From: Deinococcus roseus
GTDB lineage: Bacteria; Deinococcota; Deinococci; Deinococcales; Deinococcaceae
Reading direction: 5' to 3'
Assembly (NCBI RefSeq): GCF_014646895.1
Contig: NZ_BMOD01000021.1
Span: 1-64,000, forward strand
DNA length: 64,000 nt
The notes under the pieces were generated by a model. That model made no database searches. It was not told the origin of the DNA and saw only the letters and a list, made by a program, of their open reading frames with translations. Of the stretch, positions 15,694 through 24,834 are shown in pieces. The position numbers and the translations under genes are program-made. The number at the start of each line of letters is the position of its first letter. Position 1 is the stretch's first letter.

Positions 15694-15733
15694 AAAAAAA
15701 CCTCCGAGGTGTGCACCCTTAAAGACACCTCGG
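15694..15733 (-). terminator. Intrinsic terminator for the minus-strand phosphoesterase
   Basis: CCGAGGTGT at 15704-15712 pairs with ACACCTCGG at 15725-15733. On the minus strand it runs into GG and seven T. It lies about 170 bases past the end of the phosphoesterase gene; the stretch between them shows nothing else. Confidence 0.75.
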
Positions 15734-15901
15734 AAGTGGGGGAAAAGCTGACCTCAGTGTAACGCCAGCAGATGAGCTGGAAGTGGTGTTTGCATGTTGG
15801 TTCTTTGAGGGTTCCCCCATCGGGCGGTCAGGAAAAATCCTCAGAAACAAAGACACCTTCTGGCTTGCTGCGTTGAGCGGTAGACCAGCAGTTTCAAATC
15901 T

Positions 15902-16555
15902 TCAGGCCAGACGCTCATTTGGCAGATCCTGCGCCAGTTCTGGCAATTCCACCAGACGGTAACCATAGGCATTGATCACCTGGGTGGGTCCATCCTGGTA
16001 CTGGATTTTCTTGCCCTCATATTCATGGATGTGACCATGCACCATCAGGCGCGGCTGGTGCTGGTGCATGAAGCGGGTGAGGTCAGGGCAGCCCCGGTGC
16101 GCAAAATCCGTTCCTGCATGTTCTCCCACAGGAGGAGCATGGGTCAGGAAAACATCAATTTTGCTTTTGCGTTTGAGCTTCATTTGCAGGTCCATCCTCC
16201 ACAGTCCCACCCTGGCCTGCCAGGGGGTGTAGTGGCCGTGATCGCTTTCACGGTATCTGGGAACGCCGCCCCAGCCTGCAATGGTCAGGCCCGCCACTTC
16301 CAGCACCCGGCCATGGATGTTCTCCACGCCTCCGGGAGGCACCAGTTCATGCTGGTCATTCAGGGTGAATTCATCCCGGTGGTTTCCGGGCACGTAGAGC
16401 ACCGGAACCGGCAAGGTGGAGGCCAGAAATTCCAGATAGTAAGCAGGGAGATCCCCTGCAGCCAGCACCAGATCCACCTCGGGCAGACCCTGGGGGAAAC
16501 CCTCACGGTACACGAAAGGATGGACGTAATCCGCCAGCAACAACAGACGCTTCAT
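15902..16555 (-). CDS. Metallophosphoesterase with altered first metal motif
   Basis: This 217-residue calcineurin-like phosphoesterase shows GDLPAYY, PGNHRDE, a THAPPVGEH loop and HGHIHEYEG. The first motif, normally DxH, reads ADYVHPF, that is D-Y-V-H with one extra residue, so the metal site may be atypical. No signal peptide is present. TATACT lies upstream as a likely -10. The gene is not linked to its neighbours by overlap. The substrate is unknown. Confidence 0.75.
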   Translation of the reverse strand: MKRLLLLADYVHPFVYREGFPQGLPEVDLVLAAGDLPAYYLEFLASTLPVPVLYVPGNHRDEFTLNDQHELVPPGGVENIHGRVLEVAGLTIAGWGGVPRYRESDHGHYTPWQARVGLWRMDLQMKLKRKSKIDVFLTHAPPVGEHAGTDFAHRGCPDLTRFMHQHQPRLMVHGHIHEYEGKKIQYQDGPTQVINAYGYRLVELPELAQDLPNERLA

Positions 16556-16618
16556 GTTTCTGAAATAGTATAAGCGCTTCCATGGGTGAGAAGGGGTGAT
16601 GCTGTAAACAAATGCCCT

Positions 16619-17521
16619 TCAGCTTTCTGCTTTTTCCCACTCCCAGCGGTTGTCCCTCACCTGCTGCCTGACCTGCCCGCTTTCCAGCAGCTCGGTCAGG
16701 TGGGCACTGACCACGCCCCGGTTCAGCACCACAGAAGCGGGGGCCTGCATGTGGATGTTGAGCCTCTGGCAGGTTTTCTGCAAAACCTCATCGATGGTGG
16801 ATGGGGTGTCCAGCCCTTGCAGCACGGCATCGGTGGTGCTCTGGAAGCTTTCCAGGTTGGTGGTGCAGAGGTGCTGCAGGTCCTTGCTGGGGTTGCCGTG
16901 CCCGGGCAGGGTGATCTCGATGCCTTCCAGGTGCTGCAAGGTGCGCACGCTGTCTTTCTGGGCTTTTGAGTCCACACAGTAGGTCAGGGGGTGTTTCTGC
17001 AACACCTCCTCTCCGAACAGGGCATCTGCAGCAAACAGCACGCTGCCCATGCGCACCGCGTACATTTCATGGGCGTGACCGGGCACCGAGATGAGTTCCA
17101 GTGGGACGCCTGCAATCTGGGTGAGTCCAGTCTGGGGAATGGACACGGCAGGACTGGGTTTGCCCATCAGAAACTTGCCTTGCAACTCCTTGATGGGTCT
17201 GGCCCCGAACAGGTACAGCGGTTCCAGAATGGGGTGCTGGATGATGGCGGCTTCCAGCGGAGGAGCGAACACCTCGATTTCCGGGTGGCGCTGCAGGATC
17301 AGGTGGTTCCCGCCGTAATGGTCTGCATGCGAGTGGGTGTTGAGGATGGCGGCCGGGGTCAGTTCCCAGCTTTGCAGCGCTTTCAGAAGTTTGCGGGCAT
17401 GGTCGCTGTCCAGTCCGGTGTCAATGATCAGGCACTTGCCATACACATCCTCAATGATGCCGATGTTGACGCCCCCCGGAAAATAGTGGATGCCGGGTTC
17501 CAGTGTGATCAGATCAGGCAT
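16619..17521 (-). CDS. MBL-fold metallo-hydrolase
   Basis: This 300-residue metallo-beta-lactamase-fold enzyme contains the zinc motif THSHADHYGG (HxHxDH), a later VPGHAHEM His, AADALFGE with the bridging Asp, and LPGHGNPS. A C-terminal helical domain of about 90 residues could select substrate (hydroxyacylglutathione hydrolase-like or lactonase-like). Its start overlaps the end of the phosphatase gene by 8 bases, so the two are translationally coupled. The true substrate cannot be read from the sequence. Confidence 0.82.
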   Translation of the reverse strand: MPDLITLEPGIHYFPGGVNIGIIEDVYGKCLIIDTGLDSDHARKLLKALQSWELTPAAILNTHSHADHYGGNHLILQRHPEIEVFAPPLEAAIIQHPILEPLYLFGARPIKELQGKFLMGKPSPAVSIPQTGLTQIAGVPLELISVPGHAHEMYAVRMGSVLFAADALFGEEVLQKHPLTYCVDSKAQKDSVRTLQHLEGIEITLPGHGNPSKDLQHLCTTNLESFQSTTDAVLQGLDTPSTIDEVLQKTCQRLNIHMQAPASVVLNRGVVSAHLTELLESGQVRQQVRDNRWEWEKAES

Positions 17522-18233
17522 GGCTGTCCTCCATGAGTTCTCCTGCCGTCATGTGCTGCACCTGCATGTCCTGGTGGTAAGCGTGCAGGGTGCGGGAGGG
17601 CAACTCCAGCACCACAAAGCGGTCGCTGTGAAAACCACCAAGGTCGAGAAAGTAGGCGTCGTTGTTCAGCACAATCGGATGGGCAAAAGGGGTGTGCCCA
17701 TGCACGCTGTCGTAAGCCCCTGCCGGGAGGGGTTGCAGATCGTGCAGGGTGGGGCGGTCCCAGATGTGATGGTCTCCGATCACCATCAGGTCGCCATCCG
17801 GGGTGTGTCCCAGACGGGGACGGGCAGCGTGGGCAATCAGGGCATGGTGGTGCATCACGTAGGGCAGGGCATGTTCACGGATCCACTGCAAATCCTCTTC
17901 CAGTTCGGTGCCCCGGAAATCCCGGAGCTGCTGCAGACCGTAGCTGCGCAGGGTGGCCAGTCCTCCGTTGGCAATCCACACGTAAAAGACCTCGTTCTGG
18001 CCGTCCAGGATGCCCCGGATGGCGAGGTCTTCATGGTTGCCCAGGCACAGTTCGGCCCGGTCAAAGTCCACCAGGGCACGCACTTTTTGCACCACACTGG
18101 CAGATTCCGGTCCACGGTCAATCAGGTCGCCCAGAAAGACATAGAAGTGTGCGGGGAATGTTTCGACCACCCATTTCAGGTGATGCAGGTTGCCATGAAG
18201 GTCAGGTACAACCAGAATCTTGTCTCTGTGCAT
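17514..18233 (-). CDS. PPP-type metallophosphatase (serine/threonine phosphatase or Ap4A hydrolase-like)
   Basis: The 239-residue protein has the PPP motifs in order: PDLHGN, FLGDLIDRGPES, CLGNHED, then MHHHALIAHAARP and SVHGHTPF. The GDxxDRG form points to the bacterial PrpA/ApaH-like group, which acts on phosphoproteins or dinucleoside polyphosphates. AGGAG lies just before the ATG. It is followed, with an 8-base overlap, by an MBL-fold hydrolase, so both are likely one unit. Confidence 0.82.
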   Translation of the reverse strand: MHRDKILVVPDLHGNLHHLKWVVETFPAHFYVFLGDLIDRGPESASVVQKVRALVDFDRAELCLGNHEDLAIRGILDGQNEVFYVWIANGGLATLRSYGLQQLRDFRGTELEEDLQWIREHALPYVMHHHALIAHAARPRLGHTPDGDLMVIGDHHIWDRPTLHDLQPLPAGAYDSVHGHTPFAHPIVLNNDAYFLDLGGFHSDRFVVLELPSRTLHAYHQDMQVQHMTAGELMEDSHA

Positions 18234-18293
18234 GCTGACTCCTGATCGGATGGTTTGCAGTCAATCATACGCCCCCACCCATGCGGATTCCAG

Positions 18294-19499
18294 TCAGGGG
18301 CCCTGCAAAGTGAGGCTCCACTGGTCAAAAAGGGGAGAGTGCAGAAGGTCCTGCACCTCTGCCATCTGCACCTGCAAGATCGCCTGTACGGTCTCCTCGG
18401 TGCTGAGGTAGCGCCCGGTGTACAGAAACTCCAGCCCCAGGTGAAAGAGGCGGTTGTAGGGGGTCTCAAAGCGCAAGGCGGCTTGCAGGGCCAGTTTGTT
18501 GCGGGCACGGGCCAGTTCAGCTTCAGAGAGGTTCTCACGGGCTTCAGCGATCACCTGATGGAAGACCTCCAGGGCCTTTCTGGCTTTTCTGGGTTCCGCC
18601 GAGATGAACGCCTCCAGGTACCCGATGCCGTCTGCATCCACATGGCTCAGCGAGGCCTCGTCTGCCAGACCCACATGCACCAGCTTCCAGTGCAGGCGGC
18701 TGTTTTCTCCGCCCAGCAACTCCACCAGCACATTCATGGGGATGCGCTTTTCATCGGTGGAGGCCAGCCCACGGCCCATCAGGGTCATGCTGCTGCGGTT
18801 CAGCTGTTTTTCTTTCAGGCGCTGGGTTTCGAAGGTGGGGACAAATTCAGGGTGTTGCCGCTGAACTTCACTGGGTTGCCAGAAGGCGGTTTCCTGCTGC
18901 AACTGGGACACCACCTGCTCCCAGTCAAAAGCGCCGGTCACGGCAAAAATCAGGTTGTTGGGAGCGTACAGGGTGTGAAAATACTGCCGCAGCTCTTCCA
19001 CCTGTAAATTGCCCACCGTTTCTGCCGTTCCCAGCACGCTCTGGCCCAGAGGGTGGCTGCCCCAGAAGTTTTCACGGGCGGCATCAAAAAGCCGGGAGAT
19101 GGGGTCGTCCTGGTACATCTGGATTTCTTCCAGAATCACCTGTTTTTCCAGCTCAAAATCTTCAGGACGAAAAGCGGGTTTCAGGAGTTCAGTGAGCAGG
19201 TGTTGCAAGGCACTGGCGTGTTCTTTCAGCACGGCAGCGTGATACACCGTCACCTCCTCACTGGTGAAGGCGTTGTAATTGGCCCCCAGCGCATCAAACT
19301 GGTGGTTGATCTGCTGGGCACGGGTCTCCTCTGACCCTTTGAACAGCATGTGCTCCAGAAAATGGGACACCCCATTCAGGTGGGCAGGCTCGTCTCTGGA
19401 ACCTGCGCGGGCCAGGAAGCCCATGGCCACACTGAGGGCTTCGGGGTTCTGTTCGCCAATCACTTTCAGGCCGTTGGGCAAGGTGGTTTCAAGAAACAC
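18294..19499 (-). CDS. M16 zinc peptidase, catalytic subunit
   Basis: This 401-residue processing-protease-like enzyme has the inverted zinc motif HFLEH (HxxEH) within NGVSHFLEHMLFKGSE and the downstream Glu in LEEIQMYQDDP. It has one M16 half and a C-terminal M16C domain. The start is a GTG at 19499 preceded by AGGAG and lies inside the last codons of the non-catalytic partner gene; a longer frame reads into unrelated sequence. The pair should form a heterodimer that closes round peptides. It is probably cytosolic, since no signal peptide is visible. Confidence 0.85.
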   Translation of the reverse strand: MFLETTLPNGLKVIGEQNPEALSVAMGFLARAGSRDEPAHLNGVSHFLEHMLFKGSEETRAQQINHQFDALGANYNAFTSEEVTVYHAAVLKEHASALQHLLTELLKPAFRPEDFELEKQVILEEIQMYQDDPISRLFDAARENFWGSHPLGQSVLGTAETVGNLQVEELRQYFHTLYAPNNLIFAVTGAFDWEQVVSQLQQETAFWQPSEVQRQHPEFVPTFETQRLKEKQLNRSSMTLMGRGLASTDEKRIPMNVLVELLGGENSRLHWKLVHVGLADEASLSHVDADGIGYLEAFISAEPRKARKALEVFHQVIAEARENLSEAELARARNKLALQAALRFETPYNRLFHLGLEFLYTGRYLSTEETVQAILQVQMAEVQDLLHSPLFDQWSLTLQGP

Positions 19500-20715
19500 G
19501 CAGGGGCTCCTGTCCGAGGGTGAACATCCCCAGCAGCTCTGGGGTCCAGGTGTCCAGGGTGTCCTGCACATTTTGCAGCGTCACAGCTTGCACGCTGTGC
19601 TGGATTTCTGGCAAAGAGCGCACATGCCCCAGTCGCCACAGATCGCGGGCCATCTGGGCGGCCCTGGACCGGGAATTCTCGCCGCTCATGATCAGGTCGC
19701 TGAGCACCCCGGTGCGGGCGTGTTGCAGCTCTGCATCGGTGATGCCTGATTTCAGGCTGGAAAGCACCTGCAAAGTCACGTCCAGGGTTTCCTGGGCTTT
19801 GCCTGGCGTGCTGGAGGCGTAGGTTTGCAGGTAAGCCAGATTTCGGACCACCTGAATGCCTGCATGCACCCCGTACACCAGACCCCGCTTCTCGCGCACC
19901 TCATCGAACAGGCGGCTGGAAGACCCACCAGACAGCACATTCACCGCCAGCATGAAGGCATACCACTGGGCATCTCCAGGCTGAAAAGCAGGATGGGCCA
20001 GCAGCAGGTGGGTTTGCTGGCTGGGGCTGCTGTGGTGCTGCACAAAAGGCGCATTGAACCGGGTTTCTGGAAAAGTGGGGGCAGGGGTGTTCCACCCTCC
20101 AAAAACCTGCTGCACGGTGTCCAGCAACTGCTGCCAGTCCAGGGGGCCCACCACGGTGAGCACAGCCCCCTGCAGGGAAAGCTTGCGGACATGCTGCACA
20201 GCATCCCGGTGGCGGATGGCTTTGAGGCTTTCCGGGGTGCCACTGGGGTAATGACCATATCCCGGTCCCAGCAGGCTTTCCCGGAACAGGAGTTGCGCCT
20301 GATCTGCCGGAGAATCCTCCACGGTTTCCAGGTCTGCCAGGGCCAGGGCTTTCAGGCTGCGCAGCTCTGCGGCCTGCAGGTGGGGTTCCTGCAGCACCTC
20401 TCCCAGCAGCTGCAGCACTTCTGGCAGGTGTTCGGGCAGGCAGGAGGTTTTGAAGGGCATGTGCTCGCTGCTCACCCCACCACTGCCCCGCCCGGTGGAC
20501 AGGTCATCCAGTCGGTTGAGGAGGTCCTGGGCAGAATGCTTTCCTGCACCCCGAAAAATCCACTCGGCGATCAGGGCACCCAGGCCCTCTTTGCCTGCAG
20601 GGTCCAGGGCACTGCCAAAAGGCAGGTGGAGTTCCAGGCTCACGCCCAGGGTGGAGCGTTCTTCCAGGGCCAGCCGGAAACCATTGTCGAAAATGTGGGT
20701 ATGAATGGCAGTCAC
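19489..20715 (-). CDS. M16 peptidase-like partner subunit, zinc site lost
   Basis: The 408-residue protein has the M16 fold, but the zinc motif region reads GLGALIAEWIFRGAG, lacking both histidines. It keeps the Arg/Tyr substrate-binding segment SGGSSSRLFDEVREKRGLVYGV, typical of the non-catalytic subunit of two-chain M16B peptidases. It starts with GTG at 20715 and overlaps the catalytic gene by 11 bases, so both are made together. A TAGACT box lies 9 bases before the start. Confidence 0.85.
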   Translation of the reverse strand: MTAIHTHIFDNGFRLALEERSTLGVSLELHLPFGSALDPAGKEGLGALIAEWIFRGAGKHSAQDLLNRLDDLSTGRGSGGVSSEHMPFKTSCLPEHLPEVLQLLGEVLQEPHLQAAELRSLKALALADLETVEDSPADQAQLLFRESLLGPGYGHYPSGTPESLKAIRHRDAVQHVRKLSLQGAVLTVVGPLDWQQLLDTVQQVFGGWNTPAPTFPETRFNAPFVQHHSSPSQQTHLLLAHPAFQPGDAQWYAFMLAVNVLSGGSSSRLFDEVREKRGLVYGVHAGIQVVRNLAYLQTYASSTPGKAQETLDVTLQVLSSLKSGITDAELQHARTGVLSDLIMSGENSRSRAAQMARDLWRLGHVRSLPEIQHSVQAVTLQNVQDTLDTWTPELLGMFTLGQEPLRVS

Positions 20716-20728
20716 TGATTTTAGAGTC

Positions 20729-20756
20729 TACAGTTTACAGTGGACAGTTTACAGTT
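20729..20756. repeat. Short repeats of ACAGTTTACAGT type
   Basis: The spacer after the M16 operon start holds AGTTTACAGT, GGACAGTTTACAGTT and further on GTGAACTGTGAACTGT (20845-20860). The same motif recurs in several other spacers of the window. Confidence 0.6.
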
Positions 20757-20798
20757 GGCATGCACATTTGCAGGACCAGACCGGGCTTCTGAGGGCAG

Positions 20799-20832
20799 AA
20801 AAAAGAAAAGCCAGAGCATCTCTGGCTTTTCT
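20799..20832 (-). terminator. Terminator of the TPR-GGDEF gene
   Basis: AGAAAAGCCAGA pairs perfectly with TCTGGCTTTTCT (12 base pairs, loop GCATC). On the minus strand a T-run follows. It lies about 95 bases past the stop codon. Confidence 0.82.
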
Positions 20833-20925
20833 GAAGTTTGCTGTGAACTGTGAACTGTCTTGCTCTGACTGCGTGTTCACGGGACAGCCCGTTTCGCACT
20901 GAGCGCTGAAAACTGTGAACTCAGA

Positions 20926-23900
20926 TCAGGAAATGACCACCTTGTTTTTCCCGGTGCTCTTGGCGTCCCGCATGGCTTCCATGGAAAGGCGCAGCAGGTT
21001 CTCGGGTTCGTCGGTCTGGGCGGTGCAGGAGATGCCTGCACTGACCGTCACGATCAGGTTGGCAGCGATGCTGTTCCAGTCGAAGGCTTCCACGGCATTG
21101 CGCACTTTTTCGCAGGTCTGGTAAGCCGCCAGGTCCACGGTGTTGAGCATCACGGCCACCAGTTCTTCGCTGCCGTAACGGGCCAGGATGGCGGCTGGAC
21201 CAATTTCTTCTTTCAGAATGGCGGTGAAGGCCTTGATCACTTCATCCCCGATCTCGTAGGAGAAACTCTCGTTGATGGTGCGCAGGTTGTCGATGTCAAA
21301 CGCCGCCAGGCTCAGGTAGGTGTTGGTGCGCTGGGATTTCTCAATCAGGAAGGGAAGCTGCTGGTCGATGTAGCGGCGGTTGTAAAGTCCGGTCATGGCG
21401 TCTCTGGTGTTGGCATCGATCTGGCCGCGCACATCGGTGATTTCCTGACGGGAACGGGCTTCCAGTTCCTTGTTGCGGGCTTCCAGCTGTTTGACCTTCT
21501 CCTGCAGGGTGTCAATCTGGGACAGGCTGGAATCCTGCATGCGGGCATACCCCCACTGGGACCAGCCGGAGATGGGCAGTTTGCTGCTGGCATCCGACCA
21601 TTCCAGCGAGATGGTCTCGTTGGAGAGGTTCTTGATGGTGACTTCAGAGCGGTCTGCATTTCTGGGTCCAGGCAGGTCGCTGCGGGGAGGGTGGCCCATG
21701 GCCATGGAGGCAGGGGTTCCGGTGACCCGCTCGGCTTCCCGGTTCCAGTAGGCGATGTTTCCATCAACGTCGGTGGCCACCACCGCCAGAGGCAGGGATT
21801 GCAGCAGCAGTTTGATGCGGTACTCGGCGTCGCTGACCTGACGCTGCGCTTTCTCAAGTTGCTCTTGCAGGGCTTCCACTTCGGTGAGGGCAGGGGCTTC
21901 AGGTTCCTGGGGCTCTGCCTGTTTGCTGGCTGCATTCTCATCAAAGCTGATGGTCTGTGACAGTTCCATTTGCTGCTTGGCCCGGTTGCTGTCTCCCATC
22001 AACTCAAAAACCATGCTGAGCTGCAGGTGGGCCTGGGAGGTGAACTCCTCGTGCTTCTGGTCCCGTGCGAGGTAGAGGGCACGCTGGGTGTATTCCAGCG
22101 CCACATCCGCACGTTTCTTGTTGATGTGCACCCGACCCAGACCCATGAAGGCGCTGTAGGCGGCTTCCCAGACCTGGGGGTTGGCCTGACCGTTGTAGTT
22201 CAGGCGCAAACTCTCGCTGTAATAGCGGGTGGAGGCATCGTAATGCTGCAGATCTGCCAGTGCAGAACCCAGGATGCTGAGGGCTTCCGAGGTGTAAGCG
22301 TCCAGACCGTTGTCGTGCAGGGTGCGGATCAGGTGCTCGCTGTAGCGCATGGGGTTGGGCACAGCGTCTGCATAGGCAGATTGCAGGGCGTCCAGGGCTT
22401 TGGTCTGGCCTTGCAGCAGGTTCTCCAGGCGGCGGTCAAAGCGGGGCATGGCCTTGGTTTTGGCCCCCACGCCAGCGTCCTGCTGCACCCGGTCAATTTC
22501 CGAGAGGTGGTAAGCGGCCCGTTTCTCATCGCCCATGCCCTTGAAGATTTCATGCAGGAGCTGGTGGGTCTGGGAGGTGCGGGGGGTGTCTTTGTTGTCG
22601 CGGGCCAGGAACAGTCCACGCTGGGCGTACTCCAGGGCCACATCGGTGCGGTTCTGCTTGAGGTTCAGGTACCCCAGCGACATGAAGGTCTGGTGGGCCA
22701 CCGGCCAGTCTCTGGGGTTGGCCCCAGAGGTGTAGTTCAGGCGCAAACTTTCGCTGTAGTAGCGGGGAGCCAGATCATCGCGGGACTCTCCCACCACCAT
22801 GCCCAGGGTCAGGAAGTAACGGGCACCCTGATCCTGCAGACCGCTGTCCTGCATGACTTTCAGGGCATGTTCAATGAACACCAGGGGAGACTGGAAGGCC
22901 TCTCCGAACTGGGCGGCCAGCGAACGGTTGGCACTTTCGTGCCTGAGCACATCGGCCAGACGGTCATCGTAGGGCACACTGGGTGCAGAAGGTTCTTCTT
23001 CGCGCTGGGTGGGCAGGGAAGCCTGCTGGGTGTACATCATCGACTCGGCCAGGTGGAAGGTGGCGCGCTCCTCGTTGCCCAGGCTTTCAAAGATGTCCGA
23101 AAGCTGGTAGTGGGCCAGCGACTTGTACTGCATCACCCCGTTCTGGTCTGCCAGGATCAGGGCTTTCTGGGTGAATTCCAGGGCGGCCTCGGTTTGCTTG
23201 AGTTCCAGGCACACCCGGCCCAGTTCCCGGAAGGCCTCGAAGGCCTGCTGCCAGTTCTGGGGTTCGCCTTTCTGGTAATTGCGCCCCAGGCTTTCCCGGA
23301 AGTAACGCTGGGCCACCTGCGGGTTGCCCGAATCCACCATCACAAAACCCAGGGTGTTCAGCCAGGGAATGGTTTGTGCGCCCTGACCCGCTTCCTGGAT
23401 GGCCTGCAGGCTGCGCTGGATGTAGGCTGGAGGATCAGCGAGCGCCTGCCCGAAGTTGTCTTTCAGCGCAGTCACCAGCTGGGGGTGGTCTGTTTCGCTG
23501 ATCACGTCTTCCAGCATGGGATGGTATTCCAGGTTCGCAGTGGCCACAGCTGCAGGAGCAGGGACCTGACCGTCTGCGCTGCGCCCAGAAGCCTCAAGGT
23601 ACTTGCGGGCCCGGTCCGGGTTGCCCATCTTCACAAAGAGCTGATGCAGCAGGTAATTGCTGTCAGAGAGACGCTTCTGGTCGTTGCGGTTCTGGGCCAG
23701 TTGCAGGGCCCGCTGGGTGAAATCCAGGGCCACATCGGTGCGTTCCTTGCGCAGGTAACTGACCCCCAGATCGTGCAGGCTCTGGAAAGCCACTTCATAC
23801 AGGACCGGTTCGGGACCCAGGAAGTTGCGCTTCAGGCTTTCGGTGAAATAACGGATGGCCGCATCCAGCTGGCTGTTTTCCAGCATCACTTCGCCGAGGC

Positions 23901-24087
23901 GCTGAAAAACACTGCCTGCCTGCGCCGCCAGTCCGCTCTGGTCCAGCACCTCCTGCACATGGCTGGCATAACCCGCCACATTGCTGGCCGCCTCGGGATA
24001 GCGGGACTTGAGGGCTTCGGCCGCATTGGTTTGGTTGTTGAGGAGCTGCCTGAGTCGGCTGTCAAACTCCGAGGGATACTGTTCCAT
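20926..24087 (-). CDS. TPR-repeat protein with PAS and degenerate GGDEF domain
   Basis: This protein of about 1053 residues starts with four copies of a block of some 165 residues made of TPR-like helices (recurring AxRYYSESLRLNY and RTDVALEYxQRALxLARD), then a PAS-like domain (LLLQSLPLAVVATDVDGNIAYWNREAERVTG), a coiled coil and a GGDEF domain (DAMTGLYNRRYIDQQLPFL). The signature loop reads RYGSEEL instead of GGDEF, and the usual GHxxGD is SYEIGD, so cyclase activity is doubtful. There is no signal peptide. The ATG at 24087 has AGGAG; an in-frame ATG at 24120 has none. It lies near pilT and may tie protein interactions to pilus or nucleotide signalling. Confidence 0.8.
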   Translation of the reverse strand: MEQYPSEFDSRLRQLLNNQTNAAEALKSRYPEAASNVAGYASHVQEVLDQSGLAAQAGSVFQRLGEVMLENSQLDAAIRYFTESLKRNFLGPEPVLYEVAFQSLHDLGVSYLRKERTDVALDFTQRALQLAQNRNDQKRLSDSNYLLHQLFVKMGNPDRARKYLEASGRSADGQVPAPAAVATANLEYHPMLEDVISETDHPQLVTALKDNFGQALADPPAYIQRSLQAIQEAGQGAQTIPWLNTLGFVMVDSGNPQVAQRYFRESLGRNYQKGEPQNWQQAFEAFRELGRVCLELKQTEAALEFTQKALILADQNGVMQYKSLAHYQLSDIFESLGNEERATFHLAESMMYTQQASLPTQREEEPSAPSVPYDDRLADVLRHESANRSLAAQFGEAFQSPLVFIEHALKVMQDSGLQDQGARYFLTLGMVVGESRDDLAPRYYSESLRLNYTSGANPRDWPVAHQTFMSLGYLNLKQNRTDVALEYAQRGLFLARDNKDTPRTSQTHQLLHEIFKGMGDEKRAAYHLSEIDRVQQDAGVGAKTKAMPRFDRRLENLLQGQTKALDALQSAYADAVPNPMRYSEHLIRTLHDNGLDAYTSEALSILGSALADLQHYDASTRYYSESLRLNYNGQANPQVWEAAYSAFMGLGRVHINKKRADVALEYTQRALYLARDQKHEEFTSQAHLQLSMVFELMGDSNRAKQQMELSQTISFDENAASKQAEPQEPEAPALTEVEALQEQLEKAQRQVSDAEYRIKLLLQSLPLAVVATDVDGNIAYWNREAERVTGTPASMAMGHPPRSDLPGPRNADRSEVTIKNLSNETISLEWSDASSKLPISGWSQWGYARMQDSSLSQIDTLQEKVKQLEARNKELEARSRQEITDVRGQIDANTRDAMTGLYNRRYIDQQLPFLIEKSQRTNTYLSLAAFDIDNLRTINESFSYEIGDEVIKAFTAILKEEIGPAAILARYGSEELVAVMLNTVDLAAYQTCEKVRNAVEAFDWNSIAANLIVTVSAGISCTAQTDEPENLLRLSMEAMRDAKSTGKNKVVIS

Positions 24088-24120
24088 GCGTGTGGTTTCT
24101 CCTGGGTGATCCTGATTCAT

Positions 24121-24383
24121 GCTTCAAGCAACTCGGGCAAAAGGCCCTGAGGCCCCTTGTGCTTTCCAGACCGCTCAGAACTGTCCACAAAGTTCGGTCC
24201 AGGCCGGGCTTTGCTAGGCGAAGCGAGCAGGCACAAACGTTCTTGCATCCATGTCGGCTTGTCGGACAGTCTCTGAGGGTATTCTAGCAATTTTTTGTGC
24301 GGAGCACAGGCGTTCTGGCGTGTTCGGGCCGTTGCAAATTCCTTGCAGTTGTGACCCTGCCACTGACCCTGCCGCCTGGAATC
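24121..24383. other. Intergenic region with a likely minus-strand -10
   Basis: No gene was found. TAGAAT on the minus strand (24281-24286) is a good -10 candidate for the TPR-GGDEF gene, giving a leader of about 190 bases. The -35 is not convincing. Confidence 0.4.
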
Positions 24384-24701
24384 TCATTTGCTTTTGACCT
24401 GGTTTCTGGCGAGCTTGCGGTACAGTTTGCCAAAACGCTGCACTTCCTTGAAACCCTGTGGCCTCAGGTGGTAGTGGGTGAGTTTGCCCTGACGGTTGGG
24501 TTGCACCAATCCAGCCTGCACCAGCAGTTTCATGTGGTGGCTGATGGTGGGTTGGGAGAGCCCCAGCAACACCTGCAAATCTGCACTGCACACCCCCGCC
24601 GAACTGTGCAATTTCTGCAGGTCAGGCTCGGCCAGAAATTGCACGATGCGCAGGCGGTAGGGGTCGGACAGGGCCTTGAAAACTGCAGTCACTTGCTCCA
24701 T
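24384..24701 (-). CDS. ArsR-family transcription regulator
   Basis: This 105-residue winged-helix protein fits the ArsR/SmtB family: AVFKALSDPYRLRIVQFLAEP at the N-terminus, CSADLQVLLGLSQPTISHHMKLLVQAGLV as the helix-turn-helix, and GKLTHYHL as the wing. A single Cys sits before the DNA-binding helices (GVCSADL), so the classical ELCVCDL metal site is absent. It has a leaderless-type promoter. No obvious target gene is adjacent. Confidence 0.82.
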   Translation of the reverse strand: MEQVTAVFKALSDPYRLRIVQFLAEPDLQKLHSSAGVCSADLQVLLGLSQPTISHHMKLLVQAGLVQPNRQGKLTHYHLRPQGFKEVQRFGKLYRKLARNQVKSK

Positions 24702-24709
24702 TGGGCCTC

Positions 24710-24715
24710 ATCTTA
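24710..24715 (-). promoter_or_regulatory. Leaderless-type -10 box TAAGAT
   Basis: On the minus strand TAAGAT lies 8 bases before the ATG at 24701, with no ribosome site. Confidence 0.5.
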
Positions 24716-24800
24716 AGGGTCCAGATCAGGGTTGTACAGGGCTGTAAGGGGCTGCAAAACCGCTGTCTGCTGGCTTGCTGCACCTGCTGTCAAAAGCAAC

Positions 24801-24827
24801 CAGCCCACAACGTTGCGTCGTGGGCTG
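24801..24827 (-). terminator. Terminator of pilT
   Basis: CAGCCCAC and GTGGGCTG form the outer part of a stem that lies just past the pilT stop codon. GGTTGCTTTTG follows on the minus strand. Confidence 0.65.
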
Positions 24828-24834
24828 TCGGAAA

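Noticed and set aside
15860..15905. TTTCAAATC resembling a tRNA T-arm
   Set aside because: No acceptor stem, anticodon arm or D arm can be built around it.
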